NCBI GenBank assembly: GCA_913058555.1
Contig: CAJXRJ010000121.1
Location: forward strand, 1 to 13,714
DNA length: 13,714 nucleotides
Origin: an uncultured bacterium
GTDB lineage: Bacteria > Planctomycetota > UBA1135 > GCA-002686595
Direction of reading: 5' to 3'
Below are positions 1 through 7,371 of the stretch, in pieces (position 1 is the first letter of the stretch; each line of letters starts with the position of its first letter). The translations under genes and the position numbers were made by a program. The notes under the pieces were generated by a model. It saw only the letters and a program-made list of their open reading frames with translations. It was not told the origin of the DNA and ran no database searches.

Positions 1-47
1 GAGATCATGCCTAGTCTCGTGGGCTCGGAGATGTGTATAAGAGACAG
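1..47 (+). other. Nextera i7-side adapter (library artefact)
   Basis: This is not genomic. Bases 1-5 (GAGAT) match the end of the Illumina P7 primer. Bases 6-13 (CATGCCTA) match the Nextera i7 index N706 as I remember it. Bases 14-28 are GTCTCGTGGGCTCGG, and 29-47 are the Tn5 mosaic end AGATGTGTATAAGAGACAG. Genomic sequence starts at 48. The mosaic end contains ATG TAT AAG AGA CAG, so frames starting at base 33 give false proteins beginning MYKRQ. Confidence 0.98.
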
Positions 48-2709
48 GGCCCGCGCCGCTGCGCCCAATGGGCTGGAAGGCCGCCTCGAGCACGGTGGCC
101 GCCAGCATCCCTTGCTCCACCGACATCAAACCAGCGCCGTCACCGCGCAACAGCGTCTCTCGCGTCACCAACCGGCCCCCTAGTTGTCCCTGAACGATCG
201 GTCGGTCGGCCGCGTCCAGGACGCATCGGTCTAGCCAGATGCCGCCGCCGCCTTGCCCGATGAAGAGCGACCCCGCCCGCAACACCGAGGCCCGTGCGGC
301 AAAACGGCCACCGCCCATGAGCTGCAGCATCGTGCCCTGGCTCGCGCCCCCTGCCGCCGGCAGGGCCGTGCACTCGAAGAGCTCCACCTCCCCCGAGGAG
401 ATGTGAATCACCCTGCCCCTGCCCTTGAGGGTCGAGCCAATCGCCACGGCGTGGCCCCCGTCCATGACGGTCAGCGCCTGACCGGCTCCGTGCACCACCG
501 TGACGTTCTCGAGCACAAAGTCCACGGCCCCCATGGAACGGAATCCTGCGTGGATGACCACTTTCCCACCGGCGTCCTTCGGCAGGATGCGGATCCCCGA
601 TGCGGGCACGTCGAGCAGGTGAGGGCGCTTGTCGAACTCACCGTATTCGCCCCCGGGAAGCAAGATGTCGACGTCCACCCGGGACGCACTTCCCAGGGCT
701 CCCGCATCCAGCGCAAGGTCGAGCAGCACCTGCTCAAGGTCGCCCAGATCCGCGTGCTCCAGAACGATCTGACGGCGCCCACCGCTTGCCGCTGCGACCG
801 ATTCACCCGATTCACCCGATTCACCCGATTCACCCGATTCACCCCGGCCCCCCAGGGATGCCGAGGGTGATGCCCAGCGCCGATCGCTCGTCTCGCGCCA
901 CGCGGCAAATGTCAGTGCGGGGCCCGGAAGCAGTGCTTCCACCGCATCGAGAAGTTCGATCTTGCGCGCCACCAGGGGCTCCAATGCCGCCCGCTCCACG
1001 AGGCGCAACGCAAGCTCGACGAGGCCCGCGTCGTAGTCGTGGAAACCAGATTCCGGCGTGATCGACACATCGTCGCCGCGGGCATCGGCGGCGACCAGAT
1101 ACGCACGGATACGGGCGAGGGCCGGTCCAATCCGGCGATCCCCAAGCTCCTCGCGGGCGGACAGGTCGAAAATCAAATCCAACGCCTGTGCAGGCAGTGG
1201 CTCCCTTGGATCCGCGAAGGGTTGAAACTCAGTGGCGGCTTGGCGGGTCACCCCATGAAGGAACCAGCCCGGAACCGGCGCCTCAAAGGCACCGATCGAC
1301 GGCTGAATACGGAGCTCGCCCAGGAACCTGCAGAGCTCCCGAACCCGCGGGTCGGGGTCCAGCTCCCCAAGGGCCGCTGCCCATGCCGCTGCGATGGCGC
1401 AGTCCCGGGCCACGTCAAAGGCAGCGCCATCCTGGGAGTCCGCTGCCTTGATGGTCGCGCCCCGCTCGGCTCGATCCACGAGCCGAAGAATCGCCGCGGC
1501 CCGGCCCAGCGGATCGCCCCCCACGAGACCTGCCGGGGGCCGGTCGAAGGCCTGTCCGATGTTCGCCGCTGCGATGGATCCCTCGCCAACGGCGGCTGCC
1601 TTGGCCGCCTCTCCGAGGAGACGCGGCAGGTCGGGCCCCCCCTGCTCGGCCGCATCGATGACTCGAAGGCGCTCGCGGGCTGCCTGAGCGAGGCTGTCGT
1701 CGCCAGCGATCGCGCCGGCCAGGGCTTGGCGCCCCTCTTCGCCGAGCAACCCGATGGCGAGGCTCGCCTCGAGGCGCACTTGGAAATCGAGGTCGATGAG
1801 ACTCGCTACCGAGAGGGCCGCCGCGCGGCGGCGAAGCTCTGGGTCGCCGCCCGCAGCGACCAGCTCCGTCACGGGTCCCGGCGATGACAACGGTCCAGCT
1901 TCGATCCCGCGCCGCACACGAATCCGCGCCACCGAGTTGGGCCGGAGCGGCTCCTTTGATGGGCCTTCGCCAAAGAGTCCCCGGATCTTGTCTTCGTGCT
2001 GGCCCGGTGCGAATCGCTTGGCGAGCAGCCATTGCCCCGATCCCACGGGACGTTCCACCTCAAGCTCATGCACCATGAGCGACGCTGCCTTGGCATCGTG
2101 CACTTTGGGAAGGCGCACGATCACGTGACCCATCCCCGAATCCACCACGGCTCCCACGGGCCGAGTCGACGGCCGGGGGATCGAGCTCTGTCCGGAGGCC
2201 ACCAAATCCCGCGTGAGCTCCCAGCCTTCGGCGGCCTGGTAGCTGACCTCGAGGCGTCCGACACGCCCCTCCGGGAGCACGAAGAAAAGGGAGTCACCTG
2301 CCCGAAGGAGGGCCGTCCGATTCGCGCGCAGCGCAGGGTCCGAGGCGCTTGGCACCACCCAGGTTTCCACCTGGTCAGGCAATGCTGGGCCCCGTCGAAC
2401 CGAGCTGAAGCGAACCCCGGGCCCGGGCCTCAGGGCGAGGGCTTCCCCGGCGGCGCGCCCAACGGTCGCGTGGACCCTATCCGTTTCGGCGAAGTCGAGG
2501 CGCTCGAGGTCGATGACGGCCCCGAGCACCAGATCGATAGCCTCCCGCTCGCGGGCCTCCGCCGCGCCGTCAGGCTGGGCCTGTTGGCCCCTCGGTCCAC
2601 GGAGCGATAGGCCCGCATTCGCCGGCGGGGAGGCCAACGACGGGGATCCAAGGAGCCAAAAGGCCCCTGCGAGGACCATGGCCGCAGTTCGGGGGGGAAA
2701 ACGCAGCAT
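48..2709 (-). CDS. Large exported protein with HEAT-like and beta-helix-like regions, 3' end missing
   Basis: The frame opens with ATG at 2709 and stays open for 887 codons to the fragment end without a stop, so the C-terminus is missing. I do not recognise a named family. Residues 1-32 look like a signal peptide: Arg at 3 and 7, a hydrophobic run around 10-25, and small residues (LASPPANA) before the likely cleavage, so export is expected. Residues 33-270 are mixed, possibly beta-rich. Residues about 280-350 are Ala/Leu/Arg-rich amphipathic helices resembling HEAT repeats (ELRRRAAALSVASLIDL, then VRLEASLAIGLLGEEG). More helices follow to about 610. Residues 623-637 are five Gly-Glu-Ser repeats, a probable flexible linker. 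Residues 645-887 alternate short Val/Ile-rich strands with Gly turns (ENVTVVHGAG, HAVAIGSTLKG), as in right-handed parallel beta-helix proteins. No clear ribosome site precedes ATG 2709; Met11 is an alternative start. An enzymatic or adhesive surface role is possible but unproven. Confidence 0.8.
799..843 (-). repeat. Five tandem 9-bp repeats (Gly-Glu-Ser linker)
   Basis: Five identical 9-bp units, CGATTCACC on the plus strand, run without interruption. On the coding strand they read GGT GAA TCG, giving Gly-Glu-Ser five times at residues 623-637 of the exported protein. The unit is a multiple of three, so gain or loss of copies by slippage would change linker length without a frameshift. The repeat sits between the helical part and the beta-helix-like part. 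Confidence 0.97.
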
Positions 2710-2837
2710 GCCCTAGCAGCCTATCCCACTCTGGCCCACCGGGTTGGCGGCCTGGCCCCGAACCCAAATGGACCCCAGAAATCCCCTCTGCGGCCCTTTC
2801 CCGCACCCTCTCGGGCCCTCAGTTCTGAAATTCGGGG

Positions 2838-2866
2838 CTGGCGACGGAGCCCTCGATCCGTATCAT
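2838..2866 (+). promoter_or_regulatory. Possible promoter of tRNA-Ala
   Basis: A -10-like TATCAT (2861-2866, 5 of 6 to consensus) lies 11 bases before the mature tRNA. A weak -35-like CTGGCG (2838-2843, 3 of 6) lies 17 bases upstream of it. The GC-rich stretch after the -10 would suit a growth-rate-controlled stable-RNA promoter. The -35 match is poor, so this is tentative. The 168-base gap 2710-2877 must also hold the divergent promoter of the large exported-protein gene, for which I see no convincing hexamers. Confidence 0.3.
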
Positions 2867-2877
2867 CCCGACACCAC

Positions 2878-2953
2878 GGGGACGTAGCTCAGTTGGTAGA
2901 GCGTTGCGTTCGCAATGCAAAGGTCAGGGGTTCGACTCCCCTCGTCTCCACCA
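2878..2953 (+). tRNA. tRNA-Ala, anticodon CGC
   Basis: The gene folds as a full 76-base cloverleaf. The acceptor stem is GGGGACG with CGTCTCC, the D arm GCTC...GAGC, the anticodon stem TTGCG/TGCAA with loop TTCGCAA, and the T arm AGGGG TTCGACT CCCCT. The anticodon CGC reads Ala codon GCG. The acceptor has the G3:U70 wobble pair, the classical alanine identity element, and discriminator A. CCA is encoded (2951-2953). It is the only plus-strand gene, divergent from the exported-protein gene and convergent with RNase D. A CGC isoacceptor suits a GC-rich genome that uses GCG often. Confidence 0.96.
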
Positions 2954-2963
2954 GTTCAAGAAA

Positions 2964-2996
2964 GGCCGGAACCCAGCAAGGGGCTCCGGCTTTTTT
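2964..2996 (+). terminator. Intrinsic terminator after tRNA-Ala
   Basis: GCCGGA (2965-2970) pairs with TCCGGC (2985-2990), and the stem extends through CCC/GGG past a small internal loop. Six T residues follow at 2991-2996. It begins about 10 bases past the tRNA CCA end. The opposite strand has only a broken T run (CTTTCTT), so termination of RNase D transcripts arriving from the other side is possible but weaker. Confidence 0.85.
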
Positions 2997-3122
2997 GATG
3001 GCCCGCCAGTGTGATGGGCAGCTTCAGTGTTGGACAGCTCCGTGGCGAAGCCGGGGTCCAAGACGCGAACTGCCAGGGCAGCTGCCGGACGGGGACTGAC
3101 CCCCGGCCGTGTCCGCCGTGCA

Positions 3123-4337
3123 TCAGCGGCGGCGCGAGCGCCGCCGATCAGGGACGTTGCCCCTGGCCAAATCCCGCTCGAAGGCCACCACGACGTCCAG
3201 GACCTGATCTGCGAAGCGGTCGAGCTGCCAGGGCTCCATGCATTCGAGGTCCTCAACGGCCGCCATGGACGTCGGACGTTCCTTGGCGAGCTGCAGGAGG
3301 ATGTGCCGATTGAGTAGGTAAGCCGACTCGATGCCCACCTTCTCCGACGCCTCTTTGCGCATGCGCTTGAGCCGGTCGTGGAGCTCCGACTCGATCTCGT
3401 CCAGCCCTCCGGTCCCGTCGCGGCGGTGTGGCGTGGGCAGGCGCGAGATGGGCCCGTTCCGCTCCGCGCGCTCCAGGGCCCGTCGGATGCGGTCACCGCT
3501 GCGCCCGAGGACCTTGGGCGTGACGCCGTCAATGCGTAGGAGCTCCTTCTCGTTCCGCGGCCGCACCTGGGCGATCTCCAGCATGGTCTTGTTGCCGAGA
3601 ATCCTGAACGGGGGCAGGTCGTAGCGCTCCGCGAGCTTCTCGCGCATGCCGTGAAGCTCCCGCAGGGCGCTGATGCCCTTGGGATCGAGGGCCCGGGCCC
3701 CCTTGATGCGCGCGAAGTCGTTCGGGTGGGGCTCGATGGGCGGCGGCTCAAGGAGTTCCAGCCGCCGGCACTCGGTCTCAACGATCATGGCCCGCTCCTG
3801 GCGCTCGAGCTCTTCCTTCTGCTCGTGCATCAGTGGCAGGAGGAACCTGGTGTCCAGGCGCGCGTAGGCGATCTGCTTGGGGCTCAGGGGGCGCCTCGCC
3901 CAGTTGGAGCGCTGCTGGGACTTGTCCAGCTCGACGCCAAAGTGGGTCGACAGCACGGAGGCGAGGCCCGGCGAGGTGCTGCCGAGGACCGCTGCAGCGA
4001 CGCGCGTATCGAAGAGCGACGCGAACTTGAAGTCGAACTCACGCTTGAGGATCAGAACGTCGTACTCGGCGTCGTGGAAGACTTTCGTGACGTTCGGGTC
4101 CGCGAGGACCTCCCCGAAGGCGCCAAGGTCGATGTCGCTCAGCGGATCGACGAGCCAATCCTCGCCGCCGGCCGTCACCTGGAATAGGCAGACCTTGTCC
4201 CGGTAGCAGTAGAAGGAGTCCGCCTCCGTATCGACGGCGATCTCTGTCTCGCCCTCGAGCGCGTCGAGAAGGCGCTCAAAGGCTGGTTCGGTTTCCACCA
4301 GGGTCGGTGGCGGCAGTTCCTCGATGCGCGAGTCCAT
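3123..4337 (-). CDS. rnd: Ribonuclease D (DEDDy 3'-5' exoribonuclease with HRDC domains)
   Basis: A 404-residue protein that trims RNA 3' ends, classically in tRNA and stable-RNA maturation; cytoplasmic. The DEDDy exonuclease core is visible: Exo I VDTEAD (D36, E38), Exo II FHDAEYDVLIL (D93 the likely metal ligand), and Exo III YARLD (Y158, D162). A first HRDC-type domain spans about 217-290 (ISALRELHGMREKLAERYDLPP). A second, weaker one lies at about 335-390, matching the usual exonuclease plus two HRDC layout. The C-terminus is very basic (RRRSRRR), which may help RNA binding. The frame is open further upstream to 4643, but that stretch runs through a terminator, the repeat array and into the 3' end of tRNA-Asp. 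ATG 4337 has an AAGG ribosome site (4347-4350) nine bases away and is where similarity begins, so it was chosen. It lies downstream of tRNA-Asp, a plausible but unproven substrate. Confidence 0.93.
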   Translation of the reverse strand: MDSRIEELPPPTLVETEPAFERLLDALEGETEIAVDTEADSFYCYRDKVCLFQVTAGGEDWLVDPLSDIDLGAFGEVLADPNVTKVFHDAEYDVLILKREFDFKFASLFDTRVAAAVLGSTSPGLASVLSTHFGVELDKSQQRSNWARRPLSPKQIAYARLDTRFLLPLMHEQKEELERQERAMIVETECRRLELLEPPPIEPHPNDFARIKGARALDPKGISALRELHGMREKLAERYDLPPFRILGNKTMLEIAQVRPRNEKELLRIDGVTPKVLGRSGDRIRRALERAERNGPISRLPTPHRRDGTGGLDEIESELHDRLKRMRKEASEKVGIESAYLLNRHILLQLAKERPTSMAAVEDLECMEPWQLDRFADQVLDVVVAFERDLARGNVPDRRRSRRR

Positions 4338-4504
4338 GGGGAGTGACCTTACGGCGCCCGAAGGGCCGAAGCTAAGGGCAAATGCCCGCCGAGGGCGGGG
4401 TCGAAGGCAGAGAAGCCCAGCGAGCTGGCCTGGGAGCGAACCAGCGGGCCGAACCAGCGGGCCGAGCCAGCGGGCCGAGCCAGCGGGCCGAGGTCGATCG
4501 AATG
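4338..4504 (-). other. RNase D leader region with hairpins
   Basis: This stretch lies between the tRNA-Asp terminator and the rnd start. Besides the 13-bp repeats described separately, it has two short perfect hairpins: CCCGCC/GGCGGG at 4385-4399 (loop GAG) and GCCC/GGGC at 4356-4366 (loop GAA). An AAGG ribosome site sits at 4347-4350, close to the second hairpin. I see no good -10/-35 pair, so where rnd transcription begins is unclear; readthrough from tRNA-Asp is possible. Leader structure controlling rnd translation is speculative. Confidence 0.45.
4438..4489. repeat. Four tandem 13-bp repeats in the RNase D leader
   Basis: There are four head-to-tail 13-bp units: GAACCAGCGGGCC twice, then GAGCCAGCGGGCC twice. 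They differ only at the third base. A related CCAGCGAGCTGGCC palindrome lies just beyond at about 4417-4430. The array is noncoding, between tRNA-Asp and rnd. A 13-bp period is close to, but not exactly, one helical turn. It may be protein-binding iterons or a simple slippage repeat; nothing nearby identifies a binding protein. Confidence 0.95.
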
Positions 4505-4544
4505 AAAAACCGCCCCGATCTCGATGACTCGAAATCAGGGCGGT
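4505..4544 (-). terminator. Intrinsic terminator after tRNA-Asp
   Basis: On the minus strand ACCGCCCTGAT pairs with ATCGGGGCGGT, an 11-bp stem with one G-T pair, around a 14-base loop. Five T residues follow (A run at 4505-4509 on the plus strand). It lies 69 bases past the tRNA-Asp 3' end and before the RNase D gene, so it should largely separate the two transcripts. Confidence 0.88.
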
Positions 4545-4613
4545 CTTGGTCGCCGGACTGCCAAAGTACCGAGGAGAGAACTCCAAAGCCTTGGGGCAGA
4601 ACCGCGTATTTAA

Positions 4614-4690
4614 TGGCGAGGATGACGGGACTTGAACCCGCAACCTCCGGCGTGACAGGCCGGCACTCTAACCAATTGAGCTACATCCCC
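4614..4690 (-). tRNA. tRNA-Asp, anticodon GTC
   Basis: The gene folds as a full 77-base cloverleaf. The acceptor stem is GGGGATG with CATCCTC, the D arm GCTC...GAGT, the anticodon stem CCGGC/GCCGG around loop CTGTCAC, and the T arm GCGGG TTCAAGT CCCGT. Anticodon GTC decodes Asp GAC/GAT. Discriminator G73 is an aspartate identity base and CCA is encoded (4614-4616 on the plus strand). It is a single-gene unit with its own candidate promoter and a strong terminator. Confidence 0.97.
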
Positions 4691-4704
4691 GCGCGGGAGG
4701 GCGA

Positions 4705-4732
4705 AAGATAGCGTTCCGGAACCCGGTGTCCA
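4705..4732 (-). promoter_or_regulatory. Probable promoter of tRNA-Asp
   Basis: On the minus strand TGGACA (5 of 6 to the sigma70 -35) is separated by 16 bases from TATCTT (4 of 6 to the -10). The -10 ends 14 bases before the mature tRNA 5' end, so initiation near 4698 would give a short leader for RNase P to remove. The spacing and position fit; the hexamers are only moderate. Confidence 0.5.
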
Positions 4733-4794
4733 GATCTCACTCCGAAGTTCTCGCCAAAACTTCTCTGGCGCGACCCACTTCACCCCTTTGAGAG

Positions 4795-7371
4795 TCACCT
4801 GGGGCGGGCCGGCGCAGAGAACTCCACGGGCCACCCGCCATAGGGAAAAGCCTCAGGATCATCGGGGTGACCGAATCTCGGCCAAGCCTCAAAGACCACG
4901 TTCACCCCCTCAGCCGAGCGCCGCACTCGGACGATCCCGTACCCGGGCATGCGATCGTGGAGAGCGATGGGCTGCACCCCGGTCTTGATGGGGTTGGCCA
5001 CGGCCAGAACCGTCATCCGGTTCCCGAAGCCGTCGAAGAATCGGCCAAGGGGCGACTTGACCCCTGGCTCGATGGCGCCGCCGGGCTGACGGTCGGCGGG
5101 GTTCGGGTACCACCGGCGTGGCCAAGTGTTGGCAACAGCGGGGGAGGCGAGAACGTAACCGCCGTCGTCGAACTGATCGAGGCCGTAGCGCAGGGTCGAC
5201 CCGAGGTGCTGGTCCCCTGCCAAGTGGAATGCGCCCGCGTCACGGAGCGCGGCCACCGCTAGATTTCGTCCGGTCTGGGGCCACCCGTTGGAGTCCCCGT
5301 CCGCGGCGCGCTTGTCCCCCATAACGTATTCCCCGGGCTTTGGCACGGCCATGCCGGGGATCACGCTGCCCGAGCTGGCATCCATGGGAATGGTCGCCAC
5401 GTTGGCGAAGGGCGACTGGCTGAGGCAAGCCCGGAACCAGGACTCCCCCTCCCAGGCGCCGGCCCACTCCCCGAGCATCTTGAGCTGGCTCGGCCCCAGC
5501 AGCGTTGCACCGGGCACGTCCGCGGAGGCCGCCGCGTCGAAGTTCGGATTCTGTGACCAGCCGTTCTTGAACTCGCCGCCCTCGATCACCACGGCGGGCG
5601 GGGACTTGTACATGCGGTCGTTCAAGATCGCGAAACTGCCGCCGCCCCACTCCAAAGTCGTGTGGTAGGTGGTGATGCCACCTTCCAGGGGAGCGGACTC
5701 GTAGGGCGCCGGCAGGTGGGCGACCTGGGTACGGTGCACGGCATTCACAAAGTCCGTGCCCATCATGTAACCGCCCCGGTCCTGGCGCGACATGCCCTCG
5801 CGCGTCGCCTCCATGGTCACGCCGGCGTTGCCCCAGATGTTGCCGTGGTAGACGTCATGGTCATCGGTGACCACGACGGTAGGCAGACGCCGGGTGAGCT
5901 CGCCGAAGGACCAGCCATGGCGGTACCACTTCGTGAGGTAATCACCTATCGCGGCCCCGTGGGGGCTGCGCACCGCTGGCGTGAGGTCGCCCTCGTAGAT
6001 CTGGTCGCCGCCGAAGTACAGCAGGTGCGGCCCGTGGGCCGCCACGTGGTCGCGCACGTCCTTGTGCGGAAACCATAGGCCGTTTTCGTTCCACTTGAGC
6101 CCGCCGGTGTAGGACTTCTGGCACGAGAGCACACCGATGGTCATCTCCCCCACAGGCGGCGCCGCGGCGATCACGCCTTCGTAGATCTGCCCGGCGCTGT
6201 TTATGGGCTCCCCCGACCGGTCAGAGGGCACGTAACGCACGCGGAACCCGAGGTCCTGTGTGGTGCTGACCCCGTCGACTTCGAAGTGAAACGTCGCGCT
6301 GTCTTCCACGTACTCCGCGGAGGCCGCGGTCTCGAACTTGCCCTTGGCGTTCTCCACCTCGAGGGTCGCGGTGCGGGTGTCGTCTTTCCCGAGCAGCCCC
6401 GTCTGGGCCGTCATTCGCAGGCGCCCGCCGCCGCCGCCGTCGCCGCGCTCATCGACGGTGTAGTGCACAAACATGATGGGGCCGAACGTCACCTCGGGCG
6501 TGAACTCCACGAGCTCCCCGCCGAGATCCCAACTGTGAAAGAAGTAGCCTTTACCTCCGGCCGTTTTCTCGCCATCGACGGCGGGCGCCTTGGGGCCTCG
6601 GTGGGACACGAGGGCCACGGACCCGTCAAAGGCACTCGGCGGCGCGCCGACAAGGGAGGCGGTCGAGAGGACGTCCCCTGTCGCTGTGTCGCGCACCGTC
6701 AGCGTCAGCGTACGTTCGCCATCGAAGCGCGCCCCCACAAGCTCGAGCTGAATCGGCCTTGGCCCCGCCGCCGCGAAACCTGGGCCCGCCAGCTGCACCC
6801 CCTCCACGGGCTTGAAATCCTCGAGGCCCGAGTCGGTGCGCATGACCCATTGGCCGCCCTTGGATTTGGCCACGGGTGTTTCGAAGTCCACGAAGCGCGC
6901 ACGCCCGGCTCCGTCGACGATGGCGAGGTAGCCGCCGTCCTGGGCGGACGTTCCGTGGACCTGCGACGTCAGGCGAGGGTCCACATGGGCACCGCCCGCC
7001 CCCACGAGAAACCCCGCGGCGCTGCCCGCGCGGTCCCCATCGGAGGCATCGACGATCACCCGCGTGCGGAACGACCCCTCGCGTCCCAGATGTCCGAGGC
7101 GATGGCTCAGGAGCTGCAGCGTCCGCATCCCGAAACGCGGCCGCGCCTCCACGCATTCAAGTCCCCCATCCACGACGCGCCAGTCCTGCAATCGATTGGC
7201 CCACGTGGATTCATGCACCCAGGTGCGGTCGGGGGTGTCGTGCCAAACGCTCGCGTAGTTCTCCGCTTGGACAGCGGGCTCGATGGCCAAGGGGCCGCAA
7301 GCGGCCCCCACAAAATTCACCGCGATGAGCGCGCCGACCATGGGGAGAGAGCGGAAGAGCTTGCTAGTCAT
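4795..7371 (-). CDS. Exported PhoD-like metallophosphoesterase with long N-terminal extension, possible lipoprotein
   Basis: An 858-residue phosphoesterase of the PhoD-like family, which releases phosphate from mono- or diesters outside the cytoplasm. Residues 1-25 look like a signal peptide ending GAAC, so Cys25 may be lipidated, though Gly at -3 is atypical. Residues about 40-275 look like a beta-sandwich (concanavalin-like style), and about 276-402 may be the FN3-like domain common before PhoD catalytic domains. The catalytic part, about 410-855, has LSCQ (C417, the position of the PhoD iron-ligand Cys), GGDQIYEGD (D456, Y459), TDDHDVYHGN (D503, D504, H505, D506, H509, N511) and AGDQHLGS (D720, H722). 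Bacillus PhoD is much shorter (583 residues from memory). The frame opens at 7479, but that is inside the permease gene; ATG 7371 overlaps the permease stop as ATGA and begins the signal peptide. Its substrate is not readable from sequence, and a phosphodiesterase role is equally possible. Confidence 0.88.
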   Translation of the reverse strand: MTSKLFRSLPMVGALIAVNFVGAACGPLAIEPAVQAENYASVWHDTPDRTWVHESTWANRLQDWRVVDGGLECVEARPRFGMRTLQLLSHRLGHLGREGSFRTRVIVDASDGDRAGSAAGFLVGAGGAHVDPRLTSQVHGTSAQDGGYLAIVDGAGRARFVDFETPVAKSKGGQWVMRTDSGLEDFKPVEGVQLAGPGFAAAGPRPIQLELVGARFDGERTLTLTVRDTATGDVLSTASLVGAPPSAFDGSVALVSHRGPKAPAVDGEKTAGGKGYFFHSWDLGGELVEFTPEVTFGPIMFVHYTVDERGDGGGGGRLRMTAQTGLLGKDDTRTATLEVENAKGKFETAASAEYVEDSATFHFEVDGVSTTQDLGFRVRYVPSDRSGEPINSAGQIYEGVIAAAPPVGEMTIGVLSCQKSYTGGLKWNENGLWFPHKDVRDHVAAHGPHLLYFGGDQIYEGDLTPAVRSPHGAAIGDYLTKWYRHGWSFGELTRRLPTVVVTDDHDVYHGNIWGNAGVTMEATREGMSRQDRGGYMMGTDFVNAVHRTQVAHLPAPYESAPLEGGITTYHTTLEWGGGSFAILNDRMYKSPPAVVIEGGEFKNGWSQNPNFDAAASADVPGATLLGPSQLKMLGEWAGAWEGESWFRACLSQSPFANVATIPMDASSGSVIPGMAVPKPGEYVMGDKRAADGDSNGWPQTGRNLAVAALRDAGAFHLAGDQHLGSTLRYGLDQFDDGGYVLASPAVANTWPRRWYPNPADRQPGGAIEPGVKSPLGRFFDGFGNRMTVLAVANPIKTGVQPIALHDRMPGYGIVRVRRSAEGVNVVFEAWPRFGHPDDPEAFPYGGWPVEFSAPARPR

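Noticed and set aside
253..1887. Long plus-strand open frames at 253-870 and 1039-1887
   Set aside because: They are antisense shadows of the 887-codon minus-strand frame, which is continuous, has a signal peptide and has protein-like composition. The plus frames are Arg/Pro/Gly-rich with no motifs.
799..4489. CRISPR-like arrays from the 9-bp and 13-bp repeats
   Set aside because: Both arrays are directly tandem with no spacers, the units are too short, and no cas genes are present.
4338..4643. N-terminal extension of RNase D to an ATG at 4643
   Set aside because: The extension reads through the tRNA-Asp terminator, the 13-bp repeats and the 3' end of tRNA-Asp itself; the family fold starts at 4337, which has a ribosome site.
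2878..4690. tRNA genes as integration sites of a mobile island
   Set aside because: No integrase, no direct repeat of either tRNA 3' end and no foreign-looking genes next to them.
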